Assembly (NCBI RefSeq): GCF_004208415.1
Contig: NZ_CP035758.1
Span: 434,001-498,000, forward strand
From: Ktedonosporobacter rubrisoli
GTDB taxonomy: Bacteria; Chloroflexota; Ktedonobacteria; Ktedonobacterales; Ktedonobacteraceae
Length of the DNA: 64,000 bases
Reading direction: 5' to 3'
Below, in pieces: positions 45,398-54,159 of the stretch. How positions within the stretch are numbered: position 1 is the first letter of the stretch; every line of letters starts with the position of its first letter. A program made the translations under genes and the position numbers. The notes under the pieces were generated by a model, which was given only the letters and a program-made list of their open reading frames with translations, searched no databases and had not been told where the DNA came from.

Positions 45398-46204
45398 CTA
45401 TTCCCTCGGCTGCTCTAACCGATCTACGATGCTATGGAGCAGCTCGGCCATGCCGGCCACATCATCCACAACGTAGTCTCCATGTTCGAGCATAGCTGGC
45501 AATGTGCCAGCATGTCGTACAATAATGGACATGGTTGCCAGCCCCTCATGACGCAGACGACGCAATTCCAGGACAGCATCGAGATCGGTTAGATCATCGC
45601 CGGCAAAGATCACCCCTTGCAAACCAAAGCGCTGCACATAGCGACGTAAGGCCTCCCCTTTGTTCACTGTAAGCGGTGTAAGAATCTCGATCAGGCCCCT
45701 ACCCTCGCTCAAGCGCATCTTAAGGCGCTGAGCCGGCACTTCGAGTAGGGCCAGGAGTTGCTTTCTTGTCTCTTCAAGTGATGGAGCTTGCCGATAGTGC
45801 ACAGTTCCGCCCACACGTTTGCGCTGCAGGATCACGCCGGGCAAAGATGACAGCTGTTGTTCTAGGAGATCAAAGAGCTGCTTGCCGGGTTCAGCATAGG
45901 GCTGAGCTTCTGGTAGCAACTGGACTGAGCGCTGGGTGGGCAGATCGTCGCACCATTCCAGGCCATGGGTGCCAATGTATGTCAATCCCTCAACGTTAAC
46001 AATGCGGGCACCATCCTCAACGAGCCGCCCGGTCAGGATCGCCACATGCCCATATTGGCGCAGCCGCCTCAGATCTTCGGCAACGCCAGGCCAAAGCTGT
46101 GCTCCATCAGGCGTAGGGGTCATTGATGCGAGCGTTCCGTCGATATCGAAAATCAGGCCAAGAGGCTGCTGGCCAAGGATAGTCGCGAGGTCAATCGATG
46201 TCAT
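45398..46204 (-). CDS. otsB: Trehalose-6-phosphate phosphatase-like HAD enzyme
   Basis: The 268-residue HAD-superfamily protein has motif I LIFDIDGTLASM, motif II LTGR, motif III Lys in VNKGEAL and motif IV AGDDLTDLDA, the OtsB pattern. It dephosphorylates trehalose-6-phosphate to trehalose. GGAG 8 nt upstream of the ATG. No OtsA synthase gene is adjacent. Confidence 0.85.
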   Translation of the reverse strand: MTSIDLATILGQQPLGLIFDIDGTLASMTPTPDGAQLWPGVAEDLRRLRQYGHVAILTGRLVEDGARIVNVEGLTYIGTHGLEWCDDLPTQRSVQLLPEAQPYAEPGKQLFDLLEQQLSSLPGVILQRKRVGGTVHYRQAPSLEETRKQLLALLEVPAQRLKMRLSEGRGLIEILTPLTVNKGEALRRYVQRFGLQGVIFAGDDLTDLDAVLELRRLRHEGLATMSIIVRHAGTLPAMLEHGDYVVDDVAGMAELLHSIVDRLEQPRE

Positions 46205-46419
46205 CTAAAGGTCTCCGTGGTTCTAGCATTTTTCTTACTATGGCCGATGCATCATCAATCTGTCAAGCAGCCCAAGAAGTATGTGACCCTAGTGCTTGCT
46301 TCCCCTTAAGCTCTATTCAGCTTTGGACGGATGCCTTAAATCGGCTGCCTGTTGAGTCAGCACAATTCTATGCATCGTAGACAGCAGAATGCTGATCAGC
46401 GAGGCAAGAATAGAGATGG

Positions 46420-46500
46420 GCCAGGGCAATACGTTTTGTCCTTGCTCGGTATAGGGAGTTATACTGATATAATGTCAAGATAGCTCTACATCGCCCTGGC
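46420..46500 (+). promoter_or_regulatory. Extended -10 promoter flanked by an 8-bp inverted repeat
   Basis: TGATATAAT (46465-46473) is an exact extended -10 element upstream of the ACT gene. GCCAGGGC (46420-46427) and GCCCTGGC (46493-46500, followed by six T) surround it. Since the 5' arm lies upstream of the likely start, the T tract cannot end transcripts from this promoter; the pair could be a terminator for reading-through transcripts or protein half-sites. The 46205-46419 part of the gap shows no gene. Confidence 0.45.
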
Positions 46501-46536
46501 TTTTTTGTTCCGCTTCATTGTATAAGGAGTAGTTTC

Positions 46537-46926
46537 ATGACAGATATTCATCCGCAAACCCTTTCACTCTCTCCCGAAACGCTGGCTATTTGCCAACTGG
46601 AAGCAAGCGCTGAACTTCCTCGTTGGGCCCAGGACGCGCCCTTTGTCTCCATCACGCGTACGTCTGATGAGCTCTCTATCGTCTGTGCAGAGGAGAAAGT
46701 TCCGCCAGATATCAAGGCAGATCGCGGCTGGCGCAGCTTCAAGCTGCATGGACCATTCCCTTTCTCGCTGGTTGGCATACTCAATTCCGTCACCATTCCG
46801 CTTGCCCAGGCCAACATCGGTATTTTTGCCATCTCAACCTACGATACTGACCATGTGCTGGTCAAAGAACACGACCTGGCCCGCGCCATCCAGACTTTAA
46901 AAGATGCTGGCCATACTATTGCCTAA
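46537..46926 (+). CDS. ACT-domain protein (CASTOR/ACT_7-like)
   Basis: The 129-residue protein has the double ACT-like fold (LSIVCAEEKVPPDI; FKLHGPFPFSLVGILNSVTI; GIFAISTYDTDHVLVKEHDL), resembling the stand-alone amino-acid-sensing ACT_7 family. AAGGAG upstream. It probably binds an amino acid; the partner is unknown. Confidence 0.85.
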   Translation: MTDIHPQTLSLSPETLAICQLEASAELPRWAQDAPFVSITRTSDELSIVCAEEKVPPDIKADRGWRSFKLHGPFPFSLVGILNSVTIPLAQANIGIFAISTYDTDHVLVKEHDLARAIQTLKDAGHTIA

Positions 46927-47203
46927 GACAATGAAACTGGATTTTTAAAGACCATCTCTTTGCGACGGTCTCAACATTTTTGTCGGTTGATGAAGTGGCG
47001 TATGCAGCATATGCCTCGTTGAGCGGTGCGACTTCATAGCCTGCATCGATTAGTCGACAGAAGATATTTGAAAGTAGAAGAGCTTCACCGAAAGGCGCTG
47101 GTGAAGCTCCTCCTCTTATATAAAGCCATACATATAAAGTTCCTGGCTTATCCCAACCAACAGCAAGCGAAAATCCGCAATTTTCCGATCTGAATCTTGA
47201 CAT
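46916..47203 (-). CDS. Hypothetical small protein
   Basis: The product is 95 residues from the ATG at 47203 (GAGAAAAG a few nt upstream); an ATG 4 codons upstream lacks a site. It overlaps the ACT gene stop by 11 nt tail-to-tail. The sequence (TLYVWLYIRGGASPAPFGEA) has no recognised family. An inverted repeat ATCTAATTAGAT lies just upstream (47225-47236). Confidence 0.4.
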   Translation of the reverse strand: MSRFRSENCGFSLAVGWDKPGTLYVWLYIRGGASPAPFGEALLLSNIFCRLIDAGYEVAPLNEAYAAYATSSTDKNVETVAKRWSLKIQFHCLRQ

Positions 47204-47278
47204 TACTTTTCTCATTTGATATAAATCTAATTAGATATGAATCTTTAGCAAAGGCATGCAGTCAGGAAAGAGGAAGAC

Positions 47279-47818
47279 ATGAAAGAACTTGACAGCCCGC
47301 ATCTGCATTTGCGCGAAATGTCGGCAGATACTCTAGCTGAAGTCTTACCGGTCTATCTCAGCAATCCAGCATATCGAGAGTTAGTCGAGGGCTCGGAGGG
47401 AGTGGCAGGCCGTTATGATCTGGAACGCTGGCAACGTGACTGGTCTATTGCCCAACTTATGCCGGGTCGTCATTCGCTTGCTTGCTATCTAAAGGCAAAC
47501 AACGAGGCAATTGGCTACATTGATTATCTTGACGAAAATGAGAGCGATGGGCTGCCCTGGCTTGGTATGCTCATGATCCACGCAGACTACCAAGGGCATG
47601 GACTGGGAACTGAGGCATTACAATGCTTGATTGCACATTGTCGCGAAGAGCGCGGCTGGTCGCGTTTACGCGCCAGTGTTTTGGAGCTCAACACGGCTGC
47701 TTTAGCCTTCTTTAAGCGTGCAGGCTTCAAGCCTGTTCAACAGAAATCTGCGCAGTTCTCAGCAGGCCAACAAACATTTTATATCATGGAGCTTGCCCTC
47801 AAGGAGGGTATCTTATAA
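47279..47818 (+). CDS. GNAT-family N-acetyltransferase
   Basis: The 179-residue GNAT enzyme has the acetyl-CoA binding segment LMIHADYQGHGLGTEALQCL and the following strand RLRASVLELNTAALAFFKRAGFK. It is RimJ/RimL-like in length. An AGGAAGAGG site precedes the ATG. A strong hairpin separates it from the convergent ocd gene. Confidence 0.85.
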   Translation: MKELDSPHLHLREMSADTLAEVLPVYLSNPAYRELVEGSEGVAGRYDLERWQRDWSIAQLMPGRHSLACYLKANNEAIGYIDYLDENESDGLPWLGMLMIHADYQGHGLGTEALQCLIAHCREERGWSRLRASVLELNTAALAFFKRAGFKPVQQKSAQFSAGQQTFYIMELALKEGIL

Positions 47819-47867
47819 AAACTTTCGGCCAGGAGTCTACCCCACTACGGCAAAGGTTAAATGTATT

Positions 47868-47895
47868 CCCGCCATTTTGCATTTCAAATGGCGGG
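47868..47895. terminator. Bidirectional terminator
   Basis: CCCGCCATTT pairs over 10 bp with AAATGGCGGG around an 8-nt loop between the convergent GNAT and ocd genes. Confidence 0.7.
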
Positions 47896-47933
47896 AGGAA
47901 AGCACCAGTTGTACAGCTCCAATGGCAGCGCAC

Positions 47934-48899
47934 TTACATAGCTGCAAGTTTCTTAAGCGAGACTTCAGCGGCCACCAGATCCTGTGCGCCGAGCCCTATA
48001 AATTTGGTAATGGTAATATCCTGCGGAGAAACCCGTCCAGGCTTTTGGCCAGCCAGCACCTCGCCAACTTCGCCACATACCTCAGTCAGCGCGTACTCTC
48101 CGGTTTGCAGGGCAGCATATATATCACCGGCTGCAGCTGTAGTTTCGCGCGCGTCGACAAACACTCGCGCGCGCTTTAAGGCCGTCACGTCAAGTTCACA
48201 CTTGGTTGCATCGTCTGCGCCAAGGGCAGTAATATGCTGTCCTGCATGCAGCCACTCACCACGAACCAGAGGAGTGCGAGCTGAGGTCGCGGTGATAAGC
48301 ACGTCTGCCATGCGCACAGTACTTTCAAGATCATGGGCAATCACGATTTCTACCCGAGGTAGAACCGGTTGTAAGTCTGCTTTGAGCCTGGCCGCACTCT
48401 CGGGGCTCCTCGCCCAGATGATCAGAGTCTCGTAGGGCCGTTCATGATACAACGCCTGCGCCTGCCAGAAAGCCTGAACGCCAGTTCCCAGCACGCCAGC
48501 AGTCTTAACAACTGCTGGCGCAAAAGCGCGGGCTGCAAGCGCTCCGGCTGCAGCAGTGCGGATATCAGAGAGATAATGTTCTTCGTTGAGAAGGGCTAAC
48601 GTATGACCGGTCTGGCTATCAAATACGCCAATAAAGCCGCCCTGTGCTCTTCCCAGATCACGGTTGATCGCGAACCAGGGAGAAACCTTGACAATAAAGA
48701 TTGCATGGCCCTTGAGCGTCCCGGTTTTGACATAGACGTCGCCCTCGGCAGAGCTCGCAGCGGGAAACATGACGATCAACCCGTTGTTAGCAAGTCCAGC
48801 GCTGGATTCCTGAAAAGCGCGTGAGACTGGTTCGATCAGATCAGTAAAGTGCACGCTAGCGCGCAGCTCAGCAGCAGAAATAATACGTAAATCGTTCAT
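47934..48899 (-). CDS. Ornithine cyclodeaminase/mu-crystallin-family protein
   Basis: The 322-residue NAD(P)-dependent enzyme of the OCD/ketimine-reductase family starts ISAAELRASVHF and has NAD loop VLGTGVQAFWQAQAL, SDIRTAAAGALAA and ITALGADDATKCELD, all typical. The start at 48899 is taken over an upstream frame by position and GAGAG. It is the third gene of the arsR-phzF-ocd operon. The substrate may be an imino or amino acid. Confidence 0.85.
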   Translation of the reverse strand: MNDLRIISAAELRASVHFTDLIEPVSRAFQESSAGLANNGLIVMFPAASSAEGDVYVKTGTLKGHAIFIVKVSPWFAINRDLGRAQGGFIGVFDSQTGHTLALLNEEHYLSDIRTAAAGALAARAFAPAVVKTAGVLGTGVQAFWQAQALYHERPYETLIIWARSPESAARLKADLQPVLPRVEIVIAHDLESTVRMADVLITATSARTPLVRGEWLHAGQHITALGADDATKCELDVTALKRARVFVDARETTAAAGDIYAALQTGEYALTEVCGEVGEVLAGQKPGRVSPQDITITKFIGLGAQDLVAAEVSLKKLAAM

Positions 48900-48972
48900 T
48901 GTGCTCTCACAATCATATTTAGTTTCACAAGAATACCTGGCCATGGGCTGATAGTTCCTTCGCAAGAAATAT

Positions 48973-49836
48973 TCATGGCAAAACCTCTATCCTGCCACGC
49001 CCGACCAGTACAACATCTCCACCCACCTTGACCGTCTGAACGGCTGCGGGCGTGCCTTCGGGCTGTACATACAAAAGGCTGGGTCGTCCAACAAAACGCC
49101 CTTGCTGCAAGATAAAGCGCTCACCGCCAGAGGCCAGTCTATGGCGAAGGCGATAGGCCCCGATGGTACCGGCCGCGCTACCTGTCGCAATATCCTCGAT
49201 GAGCCCATCATTGTTCCAATGCCGTATTTCGAGCTCAGTCTCGTCGAACAACACAGCAAACTGAGCGTTCACTGCTTGCAAAAGTTCGGATATGTCGTTG
49301 CAAATGCTGGCGCGGGCCAGCACTCCTGCTCTGAGCGGAAGAATCAGGTAAGGCAATCCTGTACTGACTACTTCAAGCGGGAGTTCGGGATGAAGATCGT
49401 CTGAGACAAGGCCAAAGGCCTGTGCAAATCGTTCCCGTTCGCTCACCACACCCAGAAACTCAGGCCTTCCCTGGTCGAGCAGACCAGCATATCCATATTC
49501 GGTCTGTTCAGTAGTAATGCTCACGACCTTTGTGGGCAATTCGATCTGCCAGGTCTGCGGGCTCGTCAGTCCCGAGGTATAGTGCAGAACTGCAGCGGCT
49601 CCTAGAACGGGATGGCCCGCAAAGGGCAGTTCCTCAAACATATCGAAGACGTGGGCCCGCACTCTGTTTAGCTGCCCGGTCGGCTCAAGAAAAATTGCCT
49701 CAAAGTGGCGCAACTCCTGCGTGAGACGAAGCATCTGTGGGGCGCTCAAGCCAGAAGCTTCAAGGAACACAGGCAGGCTATTGCCGCTGTACGGACTACG
49801 ACTGAACACATCCATATGAAAATACTCAAGACTCAT
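48973..49836 (-). CDS. PhzF-family isomerase
   Basis: The 287-residue protein has the PhzF fold with two symmetrical halves: MDVFSRSPYSGNSLPVFL, Glu46 in RHFEAIFLEP (the catalytic glutamate of PhzF is Glu45), FDMFEELPFAGHPVLGAAAV and ATGSAAGTIGAYRLRHRL. PhzF isomerises dihydrohydroxyanthranilate; most members have unknown substrates. Its start overlaps the ArsR stop as ATGA. Confidence 0.88.
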   Translation of the reverse strand: MSLEYFHMDVFSRSPYSGNSLPVFLEASGLSAPQMLRLTQELRHFEAIFLEPTGQLNRVRAHVFDMFEELPFAGHPVLGAAAVLHYTSGLTSPQTWQIELPTKVVSITTEQTEYGYAGLLDQGRPEFLGVVSERERFAQAFGLVSDDLHPELPLEVVSTGLPYLILPLRAGVLARASICNDISELLQAVNAQFAVLFDETELEIRHWNNDGLIEDIATGSAAGTIGAYRLRHRLASGGERFILQQGRFVGRPSLLYVQPEGTPAAVQTVKVGGDVVLVGRGRIEVLP

Positions 49837-50159
49837 GGGATTTCCTTCAATAGGTATGCTTGCAGTTGCTGGAAGAAGCTTTGGAGCGCTTGCTCGTCAC
49901 GCCGATAAAAGGTCCAACCCTTCTTGCGTGTAGCGTTCAACAGTCCGGCCTCAGTCAAAAGCGTGAGATGACGCGAGGCGGTAGCCGCAGAGATACCTAG
50001 CTTTTCTCGAATGAAATCTGCGCATACCCCATCCTGAATGAGATCGCCATCTACCTGCGGCGGAAAGTGCGCTACAGGATCTTTGAGCCACTCAAGGATG
50101 GCGAGTCGTGTTTCACTGGCTAACGCCTTAAGCGTACGTAGATTTACTTTTCTAACCAT
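49833..50159 (-). CDS. ArsR-family repressor
   Basis: The 108-residue winged-helix regulator (LKALASETRLAILEWLKDP, then IREKLGISAATASRHLTLLTEAGLL) lacks a clear metal-binding Cys pair in the recognition helix, so it may sense a small molecule. The ATG at 50159 is chosen because an earlier ATG at 50174 would lie inside its own operator. It is first in the operon with phzF and ocd. Confidence 0.8.
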   Translation of the reverse strand: MVRKVNLRTLKALASETRLAILEWLKDPVAHFPPQVDGDLIQDGVCADFIREKLGISAATASRHLTLLTEAGLLNATRKKGWTFYRRDEQALQSFFQQLQAYLLKEIP

Positions 50160-50162
50160 TTC

Positions 50163-50188
50163 GTTATTTAGCATATTAGCTAAATAAC
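50163..50188 (-). promoter_or_regulatory. Inverted repeat, candidate ArsR operator
   Basis: GTTATTTAGC (50163-50172) and GCTAAATAAC (50179-50188) are a perfect 10+6+10 inverted repeat directly before the ArsR start. A minus-strand TTGACA (about 50211-50216) lies 17-18 bp from -10-like A/T sequence in the repeat. Binding would shut the arsR-phzF-ocd operon. The rest of the gap to 50481 is A/T-rich with no gene. Confidence 0.6.
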
Positions 50189-50481
50189 ATATTATCGGCC
50201 TGCCTGTCAAGGGATTACGGCCAACGCTCATAATTTGATATGGGCACAAAGCTTGCCATTCCTCAAACGATGCCCTTTTTCTAATCAGGCTTAAGTACAG
50301 GCTTAACAGATCAGCACTAGCTTCTACATAATTTCGGGCTCTCTCATCTGCAGCATGAACTTTCTACACTGCTTAAACCTTCTTTCATTTCTATAATGCA
50401 CAAAACTTGCCTATAGTATAAAAAATATATATACTACTTCAATGAACTTCCTACTTGCAAAACAGAAAGCATAGAGGGGCT

Positions 50482-51731
50482 ATGAAGACAAACGAAGCTA
50501 CCTTAGCAGCCAGCTTGACAAGTTCTCTTGCGTGGAAAGATTTCAGCAATGCTAGCTTTAAAGCCAATCCGTTTCCGTTATATGCTCGCTTACGCGCCGA
50601 AGCTCCCGTACTTCCGATCATGTTCCCGCGCATTGGGCGTACCTGGCTGGTAACCCGTTACGATGATGTATGCTACGTCCTGAAAGATGAGGAGCGCTTT
50701 GCAAGGATCGCCACAATGCGCTGACGCCTGAACAGCTGAAAAAGATACCCTGGATGCCACCTATGCTCAGACGGCTTAACCACAATATGCTCGCGCTGGA
50801 TGGTCCCGACCATGGCCGCCTGCGCACGCTCGTGCACAAAGCCTTTACGCCGAGCATGATTGAACGAATGCGCGATCAAGTACAGCTCCTAACCAACGAG
50901 TTGCTAGACAAAGTAGAGCCACACGCCAGCATGGACCTGATCGCCGACTTCGCCTTGCCTCTGCCGCTTACGATGATTATACGTATCCTGGGCATCCCGG
51001 CCCAAGACGCGCCAATGTTTCGGCGCTGGGCAAGACGCTTTCTGGCAGGTGGTGCCAGTATTGATAGAATCCTGCTTATCCCCACCATGTTGAGCTTTGC
51101 AGGCTACTTGAAGAAGCTTATCAAGACTCGACTAGCTCGGCCTGGAGATGATCTTATCACAGCTTTAGCCCAAGCTCGCGAGGACCGCGATCAGCTCAGC
51201 GAAGATGAAATCCTGGCAATGATCCTTCTGTTGCTTATCGCGGGCCATGAAACAACTGTGAATCTGATTGGGAGCGGTATCCTGGCTCTGCTGGAGCATC
51301 CCGATCAGTTGGCCAGGTTGCGAAGCGAGCCTGAATTGATTAAGCCTGCGATTGAGGAGCTTTTGCGCTTCGTGTGTCCTCTGGTTATGGCAACAGAACG
51401 CTACGCACGCGAGGATATAACGCTTGAAGGCGTAACCATTCCACGCGGCGAGCTAGTTGTCGCTGTGATCGGCTCGGCTAACCGCGATCCCAGGTACTTT
51501 GAGGAGCCCGATATGCTCGACATCACTCGGGAGAAAAATAAGCATCTAGCCTTCGGGCAGGGCGTACACTATTGCCTTGGTGCCCCGCTGAGCCGCATGG
51601 AAGGGCAAATTGCCATCAAGACGCTTGTTCAGCGCATGCCAGATTTGCGCCTGGCTATTCCAGCACAGCAACTGCATTGGCGCGGCAACCTCGTCATGCG
51701 TGGCCTGGAAGCCTTGCCAGTATTGTTCTAG
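50482..51731 (+). pseudogene. Cytochrome P450 with a frameshift
   Basis: A P450 related to that at 29172. The first part (from 50482, GAGGGG upstream) reads WLVTRYDDVCYVLKDEERFA and then runs to a stop in the wrong frame; the rest continues one base earlier as DRHNALTPEQLKKIPW into LDGPDHGRLRTLVHKAF, with AGHETTVNLIGSG and the heme loop HLAFGQGVHYCLGAPLSRM. One missing A near 50701 explains the break. Otherwise complete. Confidence 0.85.
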
Positions 51732-51758
51732 ACTTTCAATACTAGCTGAGAGCGCCCA

Positions 51759-53228
51759 TCAGCCATCTTTTCTCAGCTCTACCCAGTGATTGAGCGCACT
51801 GCCAAAACGATTTCCGGGTGTTTTCTCTCTGTCGGAGAGTGCTATCATTGCCCCCGTAAACCTATCTTCACGTTGTTTGAGATCCAGCTGAAGATAGTGT
51901 GGATAACGACGAGCATCTTGTGTCCCAATATCACCCATCATCGCGCCTGTAAAGTACTGCTCCTTGAATTGCACCTTGTTGACCAGCGTCTTCAACTGCG
52001 TACCAAGTTGGGCCTGAACATCGCCTGTTTCTTTGAACCAGAGCGTAAACGGAATATCACCTTCATAGGTATGCACATGGCCATACCAGCGCCCTAAGAG
52101 GCGTACATCGGGTCTGAATTCCTCCGTTTGCTCGTCTGATTGCTCAAGCTTCTTTCGCTCCTTCACTCTAGCGCTTTCTTCTGCATAGGTAGGTAGCAGA
52201 ACAGAGAGGATATCTGTGACAATCTGTTCTTCAAGGTCTCTGTTTCCATTAGTATTAGTTAATATCGCTACGGCTATCCGAGCCGCAGGAACCATCTTCA
52301 GCAGTGTATTGACTCCATCCATGTTACCGCCATGACCAAGCGCGCAATGATCCTCGATCTCATTGTATATATTCCACCCAATCCCATATCCATGAAGAGC
52401 GCTGCGCTGTGCTGTGGGAATCTGCATCTCATCCAGCGTCTCTTCTGACAAGATTGCTTTCTGATCGGGAAGTGGTTGCTTTAAGTGCAACATACAAAAG
52501 CGCATCAGATCATGAGCGCTACAATAGACTGCTGATGCGCCAGGATGATCATTATCGTAGAAGGGATACAGTACGCCACCAGGGCCATAGCGTTGGGCCT
52601 GGAAAGGTTCCAATCCAGGCCCAACCTGCACAGAAGCACGCAACATGCCGAGTGGAAGAAAGACTTCCTCACGGAGGAAGTTGGCATAGCTTTTTCCGGA
52701 AAGCCGCGCAATAACTTCACTTAGCAGGCCATAACCAAGGTTGGAGTACAGAAAGCGCTCACCAGGAGCGGTTACCAGATTACCATAACGCCGAATCGTC
52801 TCACTCATGGAAGGTGGCAAATACGGTTCATCCTGATAGAAAAACTGGTAATGAACCGGCAAGCCTGCAGTATGATTCGCGACCCGGCGAACTGTAGCCT
52901 CCTCAACATTACCCACCCGGGCATAGAGTTTGCTGTCTCCCAGATAGTCGTTGATAGGATGATCAAGATCGAGTAGACCGCGTTCCTTAAGAATCATCAA
53001 TGCAGTCGCCGTGATCGGCTTCGAGATGGAGGCCAACGAATAGAGCGTATGCGGCGTTGCAACGATTCTACGTTCCCGATCAGCCCAGCCAAACCCCTCT
53101 TCCCAAAGTAGAGTATTCCCTTGCGCGACGGCAATAGCTAGAGAAGGGATTCCACGCTCAACCATTCCCCGCCTAATACGCTCTCGCGCCTGGTGAAAGA
53201 CTTCAGGTCTTAGCGGTTTTTCTGTCAT
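51759..53228 (-). CDS. Class C beta-lactamase-like serine hydrolase
   Basis: The 489-residue protein has SxxK in LASISKPITATAL (Ser67, Lys70), the YSN motif RFLYSNLGYGLL, and an HGG-like ALGHGGNMDG box. These are typical of serine hydrolases related to AmpC and D-aminopeptidases; a C-terminal extension of about 130 residues follows. GAGGAG 7 nt before the ATG at 53228. No signal peptide is evident, so a cytoplasmic peptidase or esterase role is likely. Confidence 0.85.
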   Translation of the reverse strand: MTEKPLRPEVFHQARERIRRGMVERGIPSLAIAVAQGNTLLWEEGFGWADRERRIVATPHTLYSLASISKPITATALMILKERGLLDLDHPINDYLGDSKLYARVGNVEEATVRRVANHTAGLPVHYQFFYQDEPYLPPSMSETIRRYGNLVTAPGERFLYSNLGYGLLSEVIARLSGKSYANFLREEVFLPLGMLRASVQVGPGLEPFQAQRYGPGGVLYPFYDNDHPGASAVYCSAHDLMRFCMLHLKQPLPDQKAILSEETLDEMQIPTAQRSALHGYGIGWNIYNEIEDHCALGHGGNMDGVNTLLKMVPAARIAVAILTNTNGNRDLEEQIVTDILSVLLPTYAEESARVKERKKLEQSDEQTEEFRPDVRLLGRWYGHVHTYEGDIPFTLWFKETGDVQAQLGTQLKTLVNKVQFKEQYFTGAMMGDIGTQDARRYPHYLQLDLKQREDRFTGAMIALSDREKTPGNRFGSALNHWVELRKDG

Positions 53229-53574
53229 AAACTTTCTCCTCAAGCACGATTAGCAAGATTTACTCGCATCAACTGATAAGTCAGGTTATTGTACGAACTC
53301 TCTTACGGCCTTTATTTGCCATTCTAGCATATATTAGTTGAAGCAGAGATAAGGCATTGCTACAATGTACCCTCGACTTGTGGATGGAGGCCTGGCTGAT
53401 AAGACGCCGCTGATAGCAAAACTGGCAAGAAAATCCTCTTCAGATGAGCCTTCAGGCTTATGCACGGGCGGGCCTCATGTGGAGAGGATTTGTTTTGCTC
53501 ATCGATCTACATAAGGATAAAAGATGGTACTGCCTGGTTTTTCCGCAAAGGCTGCGTGATTTGACATACCAGGT
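53229..53574. other. Intergenic region with structured element
   Basis: The gap contains a nested hairpin at 53431-53491: outer AAATCCTCT/AGAGGATTT and inner ATGAG/CTCAT. On the minus strand the stem is followed by a short T-rich tail, so it can terminate the YCII gene. The 53229-53430 part should hold the hydrolase promoter; no gene is visible. Confidence 0.5.
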
Positions 53575-53910
53575 CTACGGTAAACTGCTGCCCGGAAAGC
53601 CGCGACAAGGGTGCAGTTCGTAGACAAATAAACCCTCCTGTACTCCCGGGTCCTCTTCCATGATCTTTGCCACCTCCTCAGCAGAAGCGTTAAAGATGCC
53701 TAGACCCGCAACATCGCTGTCATCGGTGCATGGGCAGACAATAGGTAACAAGCCCTGGCTACGCAGCAAAAAATTTCTGCGCCCATGCTCCCAGATAGTG
53801 GCCCTGTCTTCTTGCCCACCTCTTCCCGGCACAAATTTCAAAATAACGATACAATACTCCCTGGTTTGCGCTAGCATCTCATGCATATATTCGTCGGTAA
53901 TTGCCGCCAT
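53575..53910 (-). CDS. YCII-related protein
   Basis: The 111-residue ferredoxin-like fold protein (YCIVILKFVPGRG; HGRRNFLLRSQGLLPIVCPC; VYELHPCRGFPG) resembles YCII/YciI-like stress proteins. AAGGGG before the ATG. Function unknown beyond the fold. Confidence 0.6.
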   Translation of the reverse strand: MAAITDEYMHEMLAQTREYCIVILKFVPGRGGQEDRATIWEHGRRNFLLRSQGLLPIVCPCTDDSDVAGLGIFNASAEEVAKIMEEDPGVQEGLFVYELHPCRGFPGSSLP

Positions 53911-54004
53911 GGTCTATCCCCTTCTGTTCTACAAAATAGATTGTCCCATATCCTTTGGCCAGATAAGCATGCTTAAGGATAACCGCCCAATTATACTGCA
54001 ATAA

Positions 54005-54038
54005 CAAGAATAGACTCTTCTCTATTCTTGCTTTTTTT
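54005..54038 (+). terminator. Intrinsic terminator with no upstream gene
   Basis: CAAGAATAGA (54005-54014) pairs perfectly with TCTATTCTTG (54021-54030) and is followed by seven T. No plus-strand gene lies upstream. It sits 120 bp before the MocR gene, so it may attenuate that gene or end a short RNA. Confidence 0.7.
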
Positions 54039-54159
54039 ACGCTACATGACCTCCGGCCAGCATTGCCAACAAGGGCAATATAGAAGATGACATCAGGGTG
54101 CAAGACTGGAAGCTTCTCTGAGCTTGTTTTTCTCCTTGCTCGGTTTTATACTGATTCCT

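Noticed and set aside
46198..46380. 60-codon plus-strand frame after the otsB start
   Set aside because: No ribosome site and no protein-like pattern; it overlaps the otsB 5' region.
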